Shown piece after piece: positions 9,073 through 19,308 of a stretch of 64,000 nucleotides of DNA (positions within the stretch are counted from its first letter, which is position 1; each line of letters opens with the position of its first letter). A program made the position numbers and the translations under genes. The DNA comes from Rubrivivax sp. GTDB taxonomy: Bacteria > Pseudomonadota > Gammaproteobacteria > Burkholderiales > Burkholderiaceae_C. A model generated the notes under the pieces. The model searched no databases, had not been told where the DNA came from, and worked only from the letters and a program-made list of their open reading frames with translations. The stretch lies in contig JAEUPB010000018.1 in the NCBI GenBank assembly GCA_016789955.1, positions 1 to 64,000 of the forward strand, read 5' to 3'.

Positions 9073-9822
9073 TCAATGCCCGAGGATCTTCGACAGGAAG
9101 TCCTTGGAGCGCTCGTTCTTCGGGTTGTTGAAGAACTCGACCGGCGTGTTCTGCTCGACGATCTGACCCTGGTCCATGAAGATCACGCGGTCGGCCACCG
9201 CCTTGGCGAAGCCCATCTCGTGCGTCACGCAGATCATCGTGATGCCCTGGTTGGCCAGCTCGGTCATCACGTCGAGCACTTCCTTGATCATCTCCGGGTC
9301 GAGGGCGGAGGTGGGCTCGTCGAACAGCATGATCTTGGGCGTCAGGCACAGCGCGCGGGCGATCGCCACGCGCTGCTGCTGGCCGCCGGAGAGCTGCAGC
9401 GGGTACTTCTCGGCCTGCTCGGCGATGCGCACCCGCTTCAGGTTGGCCATAGCACGCTCCTCGGCGTCCTTCTTGGGCAGCTTGTTCACCCACATCGGCG
9501 CCAGCGTCAGGTTCTCCATCACCGTGAGGTGCGGGAAAAGGTTGAACTGCTGGAACACCATGCCGACCTGGAGGCGCACCTTCTCGATGGCCTTCACGTC
9601 GTCGGTGATCTCGGTGCCGTCGACGACGATGCGGCCCTGCTGGTGCTCCTCGAGCCGGTTGATGCAGCGGATCAGCGTGCTCTTGCCCGAGCCCGAGGGC
9701 CCGCAGATCACGATGCGCTCGCCCTTGGCCACCGAGAGGTCGATGTCGCGCAGCACGTGGTAGGCGTTGCCGTACCACTTGTTGACCTTGTCGAAGACGA
9801 TGATCGGTTCGCCGGATGCCAT
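9073..9822 (-). CDS. aapP: General L-amino-acid ABC transporter, ATP-binding subunit
   Basis: A 249-residue ABC ATPase of the polar amino-acid uptake group (GlnQ/AapP). Walker [10 protein letters not shown] at ~39-47, Q-loop [10 protein letters not shown], signature [15 protein letters not shown] (~143-157), Walker [15 protein letters not shown], and the switch His in CVTHEMGFA. It is last in the four-gene aapJQMP operon, four bases after aapM, and powers import through AapQ/AapM. Length is typical. Confidence 0.95.
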   Translation of the reverse strand: MASGEPIIVFDKVNKWYGNAYHVLRDIDLSVAKGERIVICGPSGSGKSTLIRCINRLEEHQQGRIVVDGTEITDDVKAIEKVRLQVGMVFQQFNLFPHLTVMENLTLAPMWVNKLPKKDAEERAMANLKRVRIAEQAEKYPLQLSGGQQQRVAIARALCLTPKIMLFDEPTSALDPEMIKEVLDVMTELANQGITMICVTHEMGFAKAVADRVIFMDQGQIVEQNTPVEFFNNPKNERSKDFLSKILGH

Positions 9823-9826
9823 GGGG

Positions 9827-10933
9827 TCACCTGTTCTTGCTGCGTGCGAGCTGTTTCTCGATCCACAGGCTGTAGCGGCTCATCGCGAAGCAGAACGCGA
9901 AGTAGATCGCGGCGATGAAGAGGTAGGCCTCGATCTTGAACGGCCGCCAGTTGGCGTCGGAGTTCAGCGCCAGGCCCATCGCGCCGGTCAGCTCGTAGAG
10001 GCTGACGATGGTCACCAGCGAGGTGTCCTTGAACAGCGAGATGAAGTTGTTCATGATGCCCGGCACCACCAGCGCCAGGGCCTGCGGCAGGATGATCTTG
10101 CGCTGCGCCTGCCAGTAGGTGAGCCCGATCGTGTCGGCCGCCTCCTGCTGGCCCTTGGGGATGGCCTGCAGCCCGCCACGCACGATCTCGGCCATGTAGG
10201 CCGCGGCGAACAGCGTGATGCCCACCAGCACGCGCAGCAGCACGTCGATGGAGAGCCCCGGCGGCATGAACAGCGGGAACATGAAGCTCGCCATGAACAG
10301 CACGCTGATCAGCGGCACGCCGCGGATCAGCTCGACGTAGATCACGCAGAACGTGCGGATCGCGGGCAGCTTGCTGCGCCGGCCGAGCGCCACCAGCACC
10401 GCGATCGGGAACGCGAACAGGATCGACAGCGTGGCCAGCAGGATGGTCAGCGGCAGGCCGCCCCAGCGGTCGGTGGGCACCACGTCCAGGCCCAGCGTGC
10501 CGCCGTGCATCAGCACGAACACCACACCCAGCCCCACCAGCCACAGCGGCACCAGCCAGATGCGCCAGAACCGGCGGATGCAGCTCGACACCAGCAGCGC
10601 CACCAGCAGCGCCACGGCCAGCTCGGGCCGCCACTGCTGCTCGAACGGGTAGCGGCCGAAGATGATCAGGCGGTGCTTCTCGGTGACCACGCCCCAGCAG
10701 GCGCCGACGCCGCGCGCGGCCTGGCAGGCGTCGGCGTTCGGTGCGACGACGGCCTGCAGCACCAGCCAGTTCACGAGGCCCGGCAGCACGTACAGCGCCA
10801 GGGCCACGACGACCACCGTGGTCAGCGTGCTCTTCCAGTCGCCGAAGAGATTGCTCCGCACCCAGGGCACGAAGCCCTCGGTCTTCACCGGCGCGGGTCG
10901 GGGCGCGATCGGCACGAAGGTGTCGGTCGCCAT
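9827..10933 (-). CDS. aapM: General L-amino-acid ABC transporter, permease AapM
   Basis: A 368-residue inner-membrane permease. An N-terminal region (~1-150) carries extra membrane segments, and the C-terminal ~215 residues form the binding-protein-dependent transport domain with [26 protein letters not shown] as the EAA-loop region (read in two parts around residue 310). Size and the unusual N-terminal extension match AapM rather than shorter GlnP/HisM permeases. It lies one base after aapQ and is presumably co-transcribed and translationally coupled. Confidence 0.93.
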   Translation of the reverse strand: MATDTFVPIAPRPAPVKTEGFVPWVRSNLFGDWKSTLTTVVVVALALYVLPGLVNWLVLQAVVAPNADACQAARGVGACWGVVTEKHRLIIFGRYPFEQQWRPELAVALLVALLVSSCIRRFWRIWLVPLWLVGLGVVFVLMHGGTLGLDVVPTDRWGGLPLTILLATLSILFAFPIAVLVALGRRSKLPAIRTFCVIYVELIRGVPLISVLFMASFMFPLFMPPGLSIDVLLRVLVGITLFAAAYMAEIVRGGLQAIPKGQQEAADTIGLTYWQAQRKIILPQALALVVPGIMNNFISLFKDTSLVTIVSLYELTGAMGLALNSDANWRPFKIEAYLFIAAIYFAFCFAMSRYSLWIEKQLARSKNR

Positions 10934-10934
10934 G

Positions 10935-12119
10935 TCAGCGTTCCTTGATCGCCGAGCGGGTGTTGTACCAGTTCATCAGCCCCGAGGTCGTCAGCGACGT
11001 GGTCAGGTACACGAGCATGATGATCGCGATGCACTCGACCGCGCGGCCGGTCTGGTTGATCGCCGTGTTGGAGATCGACACCACGTCGGGGTAGCCGATG
11101 GCCACCGCCAGCGACGAATTCTTCGTCAGGTTCAGGTACTGGTTGGTCATCGGCGGGATGATCACGCGCAGTGCCTGCGGCAGGATCACGAGCCGCATCT
11201 GCTGCCCGGTGGACAGGCCCAGCGCCCCGCTGGCCTCGCTCTGCCCGCGCGGCACCGACGCGATGCCGGCGCGTACCACTTCGGCCACGAACGACGCGGT
11301 GTAGAGCACGAGCCCGAGCAGCACCGCGATGAACTCCGGCGTCACCTCGCCGCCGCCGGTGACGGCGACGTCACCGACCTCGGGGATGCGCCACTCGCTG
11401 GGCATGCCGCCCGCGGCCCAGCCGGCGATCGCGCCGATCACCACCAGCGCGAGCGACGGCCAGAACTTGCGTGGTGGCTTGCCGGTGGCCTCGAACTTCC
11501 GCTGCGCGGCCTGGCACCAGAACCACGCGGCCACGCCGCCGGCCACGGCCCCGAGCAGCATCCACGCGTGCCCCGGCACCCACTCGGGTGCCGGGAACGA
11601 CAGCCCGCCCTTGGACAGGTGCACGTGGCCGATCGACACCGGGCTGCCGGCATCGGGCAGCAGCTCGGTGAGCACCAGGTACCAGACCAGCAGCTGCAGC
11701 AGGATCGGGATGTTGCGGAACACCTCGACGTACGCGTAGCAGAGGCCGCGCACGATGGCGTTGCTCGAGAAGCGCCCGACTCCCAGCAGCGTGCCCAGCA
11801 CCGTGGTGAGCACGATGCCGACGATGGCCACCCGCAGCGTGTTGGCCACGCCGACGAGGAAGGCCTTCCAGTACGGGTCGCTCGACTCGTACGGGATCAG
11901 CCGTTCGCCGATGTCGAAGCCGGCCGGCTGCCCCAGGAAGTCGAAGCCGCTCTGGATTCCGCGCACGCGCATGTTCTGCAGCGTGTTGTGCGCGAGGAAC
12001 CAGGCGACCAGAACGATCAGGGCGATCGCGATCACCTGGTACAGCACGCCGCGCGCCGCCTTGCTGCGCAGCGACCATTCACGCTTGGGCGCGGGCGGCG
12101 TGCGCGGCGCGGTGCTCAT
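10935..12119 (-). CDS. aapQ: General L-amino-acid ABC transporter, permease AapQ
   Basis: A 394-residue inner-membrane permease with a first membrane helix at ~25-45, a large loop, a helix cluster from ~90, and a C-terminal transport domain containing ILPQALRVIIPPMTNQYLN (~310-328, EAA loop). This long form is characteristic of AapQ. It follows aapJ by 18 bases and pairs with AapM to form the channel for a broad range of L-amino acids. Confidence 0.93.
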   Translation of the reverse strand: MSTAPRTPPAPKREWSLRSKAARGVLYQVIAIALIVLVAWFLAHNTLQNMRVRGIQSGFDFLGQPAGFDIGERLIPYESSDPYWKAFLVGVANTLRVAIVGIVLTTVLGTLLGVGRFSSNAIVRGLCYAYVEVFRNIPILLQLLVWYLVLTELLPDAGSPVSIGHVHLSKGGLSFPAPEWVPGHAWMLLGAVAGGVAAWFWCQAAQRKFEATGKPPRKFWPSLALVVIGAIAGWAAGGMPSEWRIPEVGDVAVTGGGEVTPEFIAVLLGLVLYTASFVAEVVRAGIASVPRGQSEASGALGLSTGQQMRLVILPQALRVIIPPMTNQYLNLTKNSSLAVAIGYPDVVSISNTAINQTGRAVECIAIIMLVYLTTSLTTSGLMNWYNTRSAIKER

Positions 12120-12137
12120 CGGGGCGCCAGGCGGGAA

Positions 12138-13166
12138 TCAGCGCACCGGCGGGGCGTACTGGATGCCGCCCTTGTTCCACAGGTTGTTGACGCCGCGCGG
12201 CAGCCCCAGCGCCGAGCCCGGGCCGACGTTGCGCTCGAAGATCTCGCCGTAGTTGCCGACCGCCTTGATCGCGCGGTACGCCCATTCCTTGTCTAGGCCC
12301 AGCAGCTTGCCGGTGTCCTCGCTGGTGCCCAGGATGCGCTGCACGACGGGGTCGGTGCTGGTCTTCATCTGGTCGACGTTGGCCTGGGTGATGCCGTACT
12401 CCTCGGCCTCGATCAGCGCGTAGATCACCCACTTGCCGATGGCGAAGAACTCGTCGTCGCCGCGGCGCACGCTGGGGGCCAGCGGCTCCTTGGAGATCAG
12501 CTCGGGCAGGATCAGGTGGTCCTTCGGGTCCTTGGCTTCCTTGTTGCGCGTGGAGGCCAGGCCCGACGCGTCGGTGGTGTAGGCCTGGCAGCGGCCGGCG
12601 AAGTAGGCGCCGGTGGCGGCTTCCAGCTTCTCGAACACCACGGGCTTGATGTCGAGCTTGTTGGCGCGCGAGTAGTCGGTGAGGTTCTTCTCGGTGGTGG
12701 TGCCCGACTGCACGCAGACGGTGGCGCCCTTCAGCTGCTTGGCGCTCTTCACCTTGCCCTTGGACGGCACCATGAAGCCCTGGCCGTCGTAGTAGGTGGT
12801 GGGCAGGAAGTTCAGGCCCAGCGACGCGTCGCGCGTCAGCGTCCAGGTGGTGTTGCGCGACAGGATGTCGACCTCGCCCGACTGCAGCGCGGTGAAGCGT
12901 TGCTGCGCGTTCAGCGGCACCCACTTGACCTTGCTCGCGTCCGACAGTATCGAGGCGGCCAGCGCCTTGCAGACGTCGACGTCCAGGCCCGACCAGTTGC
13001 CCTGGCTGTCGGCCTGCGAGAAGCCCGCGAGGCCGGTGTTGACGCCGCAGACGAGCTGCCCGCGTTGCTTGATGGTGTCCAGCGTCTTGCCGGCGTGGGC
13101 GGGGGCGGTGGCGGCCACGGCCGCGACGGCGGCGGCGAGCGCACAGAGCTTCTTGGCGACGGTCAT
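12138..13166 (-). CDS. aapJ: General L-amino-acid ABC transporter, periplasmic binding protein
   Basis: A 342-residue periplasmic binding protein. A signal peptide (MTVAKKLCALAAAVAAVAA, cleavage after APAHA near residue 25) precedes TLDTIKQRGQLVCGVNTGLAGFS (read in two halves), typical of AapJ/BztA. The Cys pairs (CGVN, VCVQS, CQAYT) fit the family. The ATG at 13166 is chosen because it starts the signal peptide and is preceded by GAGGATTTCCC; the frame stays open far upstream but that part is antisense to pntA. First gene of aapJQMP, divergent from pntAB. Confidence 0.95.
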   Translation of the reverse strand: MTVAKKLCALAAAVAAVAATAPAHAGKTLDTIKQRGQLVCGVNTGLAGFSQADSQGNWSGLDVDVCKALAASILSDASKVKWVPLNAQQRFTALQSGEVDILSRNTTWTLTRDASLGLNFLPTTYYDGQGFMVPSKGKVKSAKQLKGATVCVQSGTTTEKNLTDYSRANKLDIKPVVFEKLEAATGAYFAGRCQAYTTDASGLASTRNKEAKDPKDHLILPELISKEPLAPSVRRGDDEFFAIGKWVIYALIEAEEYGITQANVDQMKTSTDPVVQRILGTSEDTGKLLGLDKEWAYRAIKAVGNYGEIFERNVGPGSALGLPRGVNNLWNKGGIQYAPPVR

Positions 13167-13201
13167 GGGAAATCCTCGATCGACAGTTTCGAACGCGCGG
13201 C

Positions 13202-13207
13202 AGTATA
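13202..13207 (-). promoter_or_regulatory. -10 box for aapJQMP
   Basis: TATACT on the minus strand, 35 bases before the aapJ ATG, matches TATAAT at 5 of 6 positions. No good -35 lies 16-18 bases upstream, which would suit an activator-dependent promoter. Confidence 0.45.
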
Positions 13208-13334
13208 GGAATCGACGGTGCGCAAGCGCCCCCGCGCTTCTACGTAGCATCGGGTCATGCCGGTCGAGCATGAACCGTGCCGGAACGCGTGTAAGCTCGC
13301 CGGGCTGTCCGAAGAACACGACCCGAGGAGATCC

Positions 13335-13385
13335 ATGCCGTTCGCATTTCCGCTCGACACCGCGGCGGGGGCAGCCATGGCATGA
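13335..13385 (+). CDS. Possible 16-residue leader ORF upstream of pntA
   Basis: An ATG preceded by CGAGGAGATCC, one of the best Shine-Dalgarno sequences in the neighbourhood, opens a 16-codon frame encoding [16 protein letters not shown]. Its stop overlaps the start of a second 36-codon frame (ATGGCATGA), which ends four bases before pntA. This could be a leader that couples translation into pntA, or chance. No homology can be claimed. Confidence 0.25.
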   Translation: MPFAFPLDTAAGAAMA

Positions 13386-13492
13386 CCTTCCGGATCGCAC
13401 GCCCAAGACGACCCATGCGGGTGCATGTGCCCCGCTGGGTGCCGGGACGCGCACCGACGCGGGTCGACGAATCCGAGTACCCAGGGGAATGA
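13382..13492 (+). CDS. Possible 36-residue small ORF between leader and pntA
   Basis: An Arg/Pro-rich 36-codon frame whose ATG overlaps the stop of the 16-codon frame and whose TGA ends four bases before the pntA ATG. It has no independent ribosome binding site. It is reported only because of the tight end-to-end packing; the basic, Pro-rich composition may simply reflect G+C-rich noncoding DNA. Confidence 0.18.
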   Translation: MTFRIARPRRPMRVHVPRWVPGRAPTRVDESEYPGE

Positions 13493-13496
13493 CCTC

Positions 13497-15083
13497 ATGG
13501 CATTGCTGATTGGAGTCCCGAAGGAAACGGCGCCCGGCGAGAAGCGCGTCGCCACCGTGCCCGAGGTGGTCGAGAAGCTGATCAAGCTCGGCTTCCGGGT
13601 GGCCGTGCAGAGCGGCGCCGGCGAAGCCGCGAACTTCGACGACGACGCCTACCGCGCCGCGGGTGCCGAGGTCATCGCCACCGCCGCCGACCTCTGGGCC
13701 GGCAGCGACATCGTCTTCAAGGTGCGCGTGCCCAGCGCCGACGACGTGGCGATGATGCGCGAGGGCGGTACGCTGATCGGCTTCGTGTGGCCGGCGCAGA
13801 ACCCCGAGCTGATGCAGCAGCTGGCGGCGAAGAAGGCCACCGTGCTGGCCATCGATTGCCTGCCGCGGCAGCTGTCGCGCGCGCAGAAGATGGACGCGCT
13901 GACCTCGATGGCCGGCGTCAGCGGCTACCGCGCGGTGGTCGAGGCGGCCAACGCGTTCGGGCGCTTCTTCAACGGCCAGATCACCGCCGCGGGCAAGATC
14001 CCGCCGGCCAAGGTGTTCATCGCCGGTGCCGGCGTGGCGGGGCTGGCGGCCATCGGCACCGCGGCCAACCTGGGTGCGATCGTGCGCGCCAACGACACCC
14101 GCGCCGAGGTGGCCGACCAGGTCACCTCGCTGGGCGGCGAGTTCGTGAAGGTCGACTACGAGGAGGAAGGCTCGGGCGGCGGCGGCTACGCCAAGGTGAT
14201 GAGCGAGGGCTTCCAGCAGGCCCAGCGCGAGATGTACGCCAAGCAGGCGCGCGAGGTCGACATCATCGTCACCACCGCGCTGATCCCCGGCAAGCCGGCG
14301 CCCAAGCTGATCACCGCCGAGATGGTGCGCAGCATGAAGCCCGGCAGCGTGATCGTCGACATGGCGGCCGAGCAGGGCGGCAACTGCGAACTCACCGAAC
14401 CGGGCCAGGCCGTCGTGAAGCATGGCGTGACGATCATCGGCTACACCGATCTCGCCAGCCGCCTGGCGCGGCAGTCGTCCACGCTGTACTCCAACAACCT
14501 GCTGCGCCTCACCGAGGAGTTGTGCAAGGCCAAGGACGGCGACGTCGACGTCAACATGGAAGACGACGCCATCCGCGGCCTCACGGTCGTCAAGGACGGC
14601 ACCGTCACCTGGCCCGCGCCGCCGCTGAAGCTGCCGGTCGCGGCGCCGAAGCCGAAACCGGCCGCGGCCGCGCCGGCGCCCAAGGGGCACGGCCATGGCC
14701 CCGCCGAGCCGATGTCGGCGCGGTCGCTGGCGACCGTGTTCGGCGTCGGGGCGCTGGCGTTCCTGCTCGTGGGCCTCTATGCGCCGGCCAGCTTCCTGTC
14801 GCACTTCACCGTGTTCGTGCTGGCCTGCTTCGTCGGCTACATGGTGGTGTGGAACGTGACGCCGTCGCTGCACACGCCGCTGATGAGCGTGACCAACGCG
14901 ATCTCGTCGATCATCGCGATCGGCGCGCTGATCCAGGTGGCGCCGCCGCTGGCAGGCGGCACCGTCGACCGGCCCAACGCGCTGATCCTCGGCCTGGCCG
15001 TGGTCTCGCTGGTGCTGACCGCCATCAACATGTTCGGTGGCTTCGCGGTGACCCGGCGCATGCTGGCGATGTTCCGCAAGTGA
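13497..15083 (+). CDS. pntA: Proton-translocating NAD(P) transhydrogenase subunit alpha
   Basis: A 528-residue alpha subunit, close to the 510 of E. coli PntA, so domain I (NAD-binding) and the membrane part are fused rather than split into PntAA/PntAB. Residues ~1-375 show the alanine-dehydrogenase-like N-terminus ([14 protein letters not shown]) and the dinucleotide motif [21 protein letters not shown], here in two parts at ~178-198. A Lys/Pro/Ala/His-rich linker (~378-408) precedes four membrane helices (~415-525). The ATG at 13497 follows AGGGGA; an upstream in-frame start would add 24 atypical residues. Operon with pntB, 16 bases on. Confidence 0.96.
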   Translation: MALLIGVPKETAPGEKRVATVPEVVEKLIKLGFRVAVQSGAGEAANFDDDAYRAAGAEVIATAADLWAGSDIVFKVRVPSADDVAMMREGGTLIGFVWPAQNPELMQQLAAKKATVLAIDCLPRQLSRAQKMDALTSMAGVSGYRAVVEAANAFGRFFNGQITAAGKIPPAKVFIAGAGVAGLAAIGTAANLGAIVRANDTRAEVADQVTSLGGEFVKVDYEEEGSGGGGYAKVMSEGFQQAQREMYAKQAREVDIIVTTALIPGKPAPKLITAEMVRSMKPGSVIVDMAAEQGGNCELTEPGQAVVKHGVTIIGYTDLASRLARQSSTLYSNNLLRLTEELCKAKDGDVDVNMEDDAIRGLTVVKDGTVTWPAPPLKLPVAAPKPKPAAAAPAPKGHGHGPAEPMSARSLATVFGVGALAFLLVGLYAPASFLSHFTVFVLACFVGYMVVWNVTPSLHTPLMSVTNAISSIIAIGALIQVAPPLAGGTVDRPNALILGLAVVSLVLTAINMFGGFAVTRRMLAMFRK

Positions 15084-15099
15084 CGAGGGCCGACCCACC

Positions 15100-16518
15100 A
15101 TGACCGCAAGCCTCGCCACCGTCGCCTACATCGGCGCCACCATCCTCTTCATCCTCAGCCTCGGCGGGTTGTCGAACCCCGAGACCGCCCGCCGCGGCAA
15201 CCTGTTCGGCATCATCGGCATGGCCATCGCCGTGCTCGCCACCGTGCTCGGCCCGCGCGTCACGCCCGGCGGCTACGCGTGGATCATCGGCGCGCTGGTC
15301 GTCGGCGGCAGCATCGGCCTGTACGCCGCGAAGACGGTGCAGATGACGCAGATGCCCGAGCTGGTGGCGCTGATGCACAGCCTCGTCGGCCTGGCCGCGA
15401 GTCTCGTGGGCTACGCCAGCTACGTCGACACCTCCACCGTGTTCCCGACGCCGGCCGAGAAGGCCATCCACGAGGTCGAGATCTACGTCGGCATCCTGAT
15501 CGGCGCGGTGACGTTCTCCGGATCGATCATCGCGTTCGGCAAGCTGTCGGGGAAGATCGGCGGCAAGCCGCTGCTGCTGCCCGCGCGGCACTGGCTCAAC
15601 CTGGTCGGGCTGCTGGTGGTGATCTGGTTCGGCCGCGAGTTCCTGCACGCCGAGACCATCCAGGCCGGCATGACGCCGCTGATCGTGATGACCGTGGTGG
15701 CGCTGCTGTTCGGCGTGCACATGGTGATGGCCATCGGCGGCGCGGACATGCCGGTGGTGGTGTCGATGCTCAACAGCTACTCGGGCTGGGCCGCCGCGGC
15801 CACCGGCTTCATGCTGAGCAACGACCTGCTGATCGTCACCGGCGCCTTGGTGGGGTCGTCGGGCGCGATCCTGTCCTACATCATGTGCCGCGCGATGAAC
15901 CGCAACTTCATCAGCGTGATCGCCGGTGGTTTCGGCACCGGCAGCGGCGCACCGGCCGCCGGTGCGGGCGGCGCGGCGCAACCGGCCGGCGAGGTGTCGC
16001 CGATCAGCGCCGTGGAGACCGCCGAGCTGCTGAAGGACGCCAAGAACGTCATCATCGTGCCGGGCTACGGCATGGCGGTGGCCCAGGCGCAGCACACGGT
16101 GTTCGAGATCACCAAGATGCTGCGCGAGCGCGGCGTCAACGTGCGCTTCGGCATCCACCCGGTGGCCGGCCGCATGCCCGGCCACATGAACGTGCTGCTG
16201 GCCGAGGCCAAAGTGCCGTACGACGTCGTGCTCGAGATGGACGAGATCAACGAGGACTTCCCGCAGACCGACGTGTCGATGGTGATCGGCGCCAACGACA
16301 TCGTGAACCCGGCCGCGCAGGACGACCCGACGAGCCCGATCGCCGGCATGCCGGTGCTCGAGGTGTGGAAGGCGCGCACGTCGATCGTGATGAAGCGCAG
16401 CATGGCCAGCGGCTACGCCGGCGTCGACAACCCGCTCTTCTACAAGGACAACAACCGCATGCTGTTCGGCGACGCCAAGAAGATGCTCGACGAAGTGCAG
16501 GCTGCGCTGAAGGCCTGA
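15100..16518 (+). CDS. pntB: NAD(P) transhydrogenase subunit beta
   Basis: A 472-residue beta subunit (usual ~460). The N-terminal ~260 residues carry about nine membrane helices; the C-terminal ~190 residues are the NADP-binding domain III with [13 protein letters not shown] (~325-337), [18 protein letters not shown] and [10 protein letters not shown]. With PntA it couples hydride transfer between NADH and NADP to proton movement, mainly supplying NADPH. Its stop codon directly abuts the stop of the convergent regulator gene with no spacer. Confidence 0.96.
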   Translation: MTASLATVAYIGATILFILSLGGLSNPETARRGNLFGIIGMAIAVLATVLGPRVTPGGYAWIIGALVVGGSIGLYAAKTVQMTQMPELVALMHSLVGLAASLVGYASYVDTSTVFPTPAEKAIHEVEIYVGILIGAVTFSGSIIAFGKLSGKIGGKPLLLPARHWLNLVGLLVVIWFGREFLHAETIQAGMTPLIVMTVVALLFGVHMVMAIGGADMPVVVSMLNSYSGWAAAATGFMLSNDLLIVTGALVGSSGAILSYIMCRAMNRNFISVIAGGFGTGSGAPAAGAGGAAQPAGEVSPISAVETAELLKDAKNVIIVPGYGMAVAQAQHTVFEITKMLRERGVNVRFGIHPVAGRMPGHMNVLLAEAKVPYDVVLEMDEINEDFPQTDVSMVIGANDIVNPAAQDDPTSPIAGMPVLEVWKARTSIVMKRSMASGYAGVDNPLFYKDNNRMLFGDAKKMLDEVQAALKA

Positions 16519-19308
16519 TCAGCCCTGGTCGCAGGCCAGCTGCGTCGCCTGCGCCGGGGTCAGCGACCCGCCGGCGATCCACAGCGCTTCCGTGCGTGCC
16601 GCACCGAGCGCGAGGCGCGCCAGCCGTCGGGTGCGGCGGCGCTCACGCAGGTCCGAGCGACCGAGCGAGCCGAAGTGCTCGCGGTAGTAGCGGTCGGCGA
16701 ACGAGAGCAGCCGCACCGCGTCCTCCGCGCGGCCCAGCATCGCCAGCGTTCGCGGCAGGTTCCACAAGCCGTAGAACCACTCGCGCCAGGCATTGATCGC
16801 CCAGGCCTCGCGGATGCATCGGCGCGAGGACTCGGCCGACTCCACCCAGCGCCGCCGGTCGGCCAGCGCATAGCCCTGGATGCTGCTGCCGAACAGCGCG
16901 ATGCGGCGCAGCCCGCGCGTCTCGGCCAGCGGGATCGCCTGTGCGAGCAGCTCGAGCTGTTCTTCGACGCGCCGGCGGAAGCCCAGCGCCAGCGACAGGT
17001 TGACCATGCCGACGATCGCGCGGTGCTCCAGGCCACCGGCGCGCCAGACCTGCAGCGCATGGCGATGCAGGCGCTCGTTGCGTTCCAGGTCGCGGGCGCC
17101 GTTCATCTCGATCACCGACATCAGCGACGTCGCCGTGGCCTCGATGTCGGCCAGGCCCAGCGCGCGCCCCAGGGCCGCGGCTTCCTCGGCCAGCGGGCGG
17201 GCACCCTCGATGTCGGCGCGCACGCGCACGCGCAGCCGGGCCGCCACGCGCAGCGCCAGCGCGCGCGTCGGCGGCGGCATCGCCGGCGGCCCGATCGCGG
17301 CGCGCAGCGCGGCCTCGGCTTCGGCCAGCGCCGCCTCGCCGCGCCCGCTCTCGAACAGCTGCTCGGCCAGCAGCGCCTGCGCGGTCACCGCCGCGGGGGT
17401 GCCGGCGCGCTGGCGCACCGCGGCAGCCACGCCCTCGAGCGCCTGGGGTGGCAGCACCACCTCGTGCAGGGCCTGCGCGGCATCGACGATCAACGCCAGT
17501 GCATCGTCTGGCGTGCCGTCGGCGATCGCGCTGGCCAGGGCCGCCACGATGTTGGGCACCTCGATGCGGAACCGACGGAGGTCCGGCGATGGTCCCAGCG
17601 TCGCCACCAGGCGGCGCATCGCGTGCCGGTGGGCGGCGGCGAGTTGCCGCAGCGTCGCGCCATCGGTCAGCGACAGCACCACTTCGCGCACGGGCTCGAA
17701 CGGCTGGTAGCGCGTGCCACCTTGCCGCGAGCCGATGGTGCGCACCACCGAGTGGGCGACGAGGGCGTCGAGGTCGTCCAGCAGCGCTTCCGGCACCGGC
17801 CGCGCCGGCGAGGTGCCCGGCACCGCGACCACGTCGGCCAGCCGGTCCGCCGTGGCGCCGCCGCGGAACACGGACAGTGCCAGCAGCGTGCGGCGCTCGC
17901 TGGCGCTGAGCAGCGCGTGGCTCCAGAGCACCACCGAGCGCATCGAGGATTGCCGTTCGCCGGCGTTGCGTGCCTGCCCGCGCCGTTCGAGCACGTCGAG
18001 GCCGTCGTCATCGGCATGCGACCGCTCCCCGCGCACCGCCATCGTCTCGGCCTCACCGCCGAGGCGGGCGAGCAGTTCGCCGGCCGACAGGGCCCGCAGC
18101 CGCGCTGCCGCCAGTTCGAGCGCCAGCGGCAGCCCTTCGAGGCGGCGTGCCAGACTCGCCAGCGCCTCGGCCTCGTCGGCGTCGGGCGCGTAGCCCGGCC
18201 GCACCGCGCGGGCGCGCTCGACCAGCAGTGCCAGCGCGGGGTTGCTGACCAGTTGCGGGCCCGCGCTGCACGGCTCGGGCAGCGGCAGGCCGGCGACCAC
18301 CACCTCGTGCTCGCCGTCGATCTGGAGCGCCCGGCGAGAGGTCACGAGCAGGTGGAGTTCCGGCAGCCGTGCGAGCCAGTCCGCCAGCGCCGCCGTCGCG
18401 GTGGTGTCGAGTTGCTCGCAGTTGTCCAGGACCAGCAGCGTGCGGCGTCCGCGCAGTGATGCCGCGACGCCTTCCAGGCCAGGCACCGACGGGCCGCCGC
18501 CGGCGGCCTGCAGGGCCAGCATCAAGGCGTCGACCATGCCGTCGGCGCTCGTGCAGTGCACGAGGGGCACGAACACGACACGCTCGAAACCGTCTGCCCA
18601 TGCGACGTCCGCGGCCGCGACCAGCGTGCGCGCGACTTCGCTGGCCAGCCTCGTCTTGCCGCTGCCGCCGGGGCCGCGCACCGTGACCAGCCGCCGTTCG
18701 AGGACCACCGAGCGCAGCTGTGCCGCCACGTCGTCGAGCCCGTAGGCCCGCGTCAGGTAGCCGGGCAGCCCGATGGCCTGGCCCGGGGGCGGCCGGCCCG
18801 GCGTCGGCCGGCGGGCCGGGGCATCCGGATCGATGGCTGCGCGCAGGTCCTGCAGCTGGCCGCGACGCTCGACGACCCAGTCGTCGTAGTGCCCCGGCAT
18901 GAACTCGCCGCGGTACAGCGCCGCGGCGGCGGGGTCGCCCGCGCGGGACAGGGCCTCGAACTCCGGCACGTCGCAGGCCAGCGTACCGGGGCGCACGCGC
19001 ACCGTCAGTCGGTCGGCTTCCAGCACCGGCTCCGTGCCGTCTCCCCCGAGCAGTCCGCGCAGCGTCGACAACGCCTGCCGCAGCCGGTTGCGGCCGGCGT
19101 CCGGGGCACTGCCGGGCCACAGCAGTTCGACCAGTTCCTCGCGCGCGTGCGCACGCTGCGGCTCCAGCGCCAGCCGGGCCAGCAGCGCGGCCACCGCGCG
19201 GGTGGGCCAGCGTTGCACGGTGCGCCCCGGCCCATGGGCTTCCACTGCGCCGAGCAGTCGCACCTGCCAGGCCGCAGCCGTGCGCCGGGCGGGTTCAGGC
19301 GGGCCCAC
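16519..19308 (-). CDS. SARP/AfsR-like transcriptional regulator with NTPase and TPR-like region (copy 2)
   Basis: A 929-residue multidomain protein. Residues ~15-110 form an OmpR-type winged helix as in Streptomyces antibiotic regulatory proteins (WPTRAVAALLARLAL, AREELVELLWPGSAPD, RNRLRQALSTLRGLL); ~112-160 is a shortened BTAD-like segment. A STAND/NB-ARC-type ATPase follows: Walker A GPGGSGKTR at ~212-220, Walker B TLLVLDNCEQLD at ~305, and LLVTSRRALQIDG. The C-terminal ~400 residues are Ala/Leu/Arg-rich helical repeats, probably TPR. No C-terminal LuxR domain is seen. The GTG start overlaps the upstream paralogue's end by 14 bases, implying coupling. Signal and targets are unknown. Confidence 0.82.
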   Translation of the reverse strand: MGPPEPARRTAAAWQVRLLGAVEAHGPGRTVQRWPTRAVAALLARLALEPQRAHAREELVELLWPGSAPDAGRNRLRQALSTLRGLLGGDGTEPVLEADRLTVRVRPGTLACDVPEFEALSRAGDPAAAALYRGEFMPGHYDDWVVERRGQLQDLRAAIDPDAPARRPTPGRPPPGQAIGLPGYLTRAYGLDDVAAQLRSVVLERRLVTVRGPGGSGKTRLASEVARTLVAAADVAWADGFERVVFVPLVHCTSADGMVDALMLALQAAGGGPSVPGLEGVAASLRGRRTLLVLDNCEQLDTTATAALADWLARLPELHLLVTSRRALQIDGEHEVVVAGLPLPEPCSAGPQLVSNPALALLVERARAVRPGYAPDADEAEALASLARRLEGLPLALELAAARLRALSAGELLARLGGEAETMAVRGERSHADDDGLDVLERRGQARNAGERQSSMRSVVLWSHALLSASERRTLLALSVFRGGATADRLADVVAVPGTSPARPVPEALLDDLDALVAHSVVRTIGSRQGGTRYQPFEPVREVVLSLTDGATLRQLAAAHRHAMRRLVATLGPSPDLRRFRIEVPNIVAALASAIADGTPDDALALIVDAAQALHEVVLPPQALEGVAAAVRQRAGTPAAVTAQALLAEQLFESGRGEAALAEAEAALRAAIGPPAMPPPTRALALRVAARLRVRVRADIEGARPLAEEAAALGRALGLADIEATATSLMSVIEMNGARDLERNERLHRHALQVWRAGGLEHRAIVGMVNLSLALGFRRRVEEQLELLAQAIPLAETRGLRRIALFGSSIQGYALADRRRWVESAESSRRCIREAWAINAWREWFYGLWNLPRTLAMLGRAEDAVRLLSFADRYYREHFGSLGRSDLRERRRTRRLARLALGAARTEALWIAGGSLTPAQATQLACDQG

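Larger units (their letters stand above)
13167..13496. other. 330-base intergenic region between aapJ and pntA
   Basis: This divergent region holds the aapJ -10 box at its left end and, on the right, two very small overlapping open frames leading into pntA (13335-13385 and 13382-13492, listed separately). No tRNA, riboswitch-like fold or repeat was recognised in the rest. Confidence 0.6.

Noticed and set aside
13167..15119. N-terminal extension of the aapJ frame
   Set aside because: The real protein starts at 13166 with a signal peptide and ribosome binding site; the extension is antisense to pntA.
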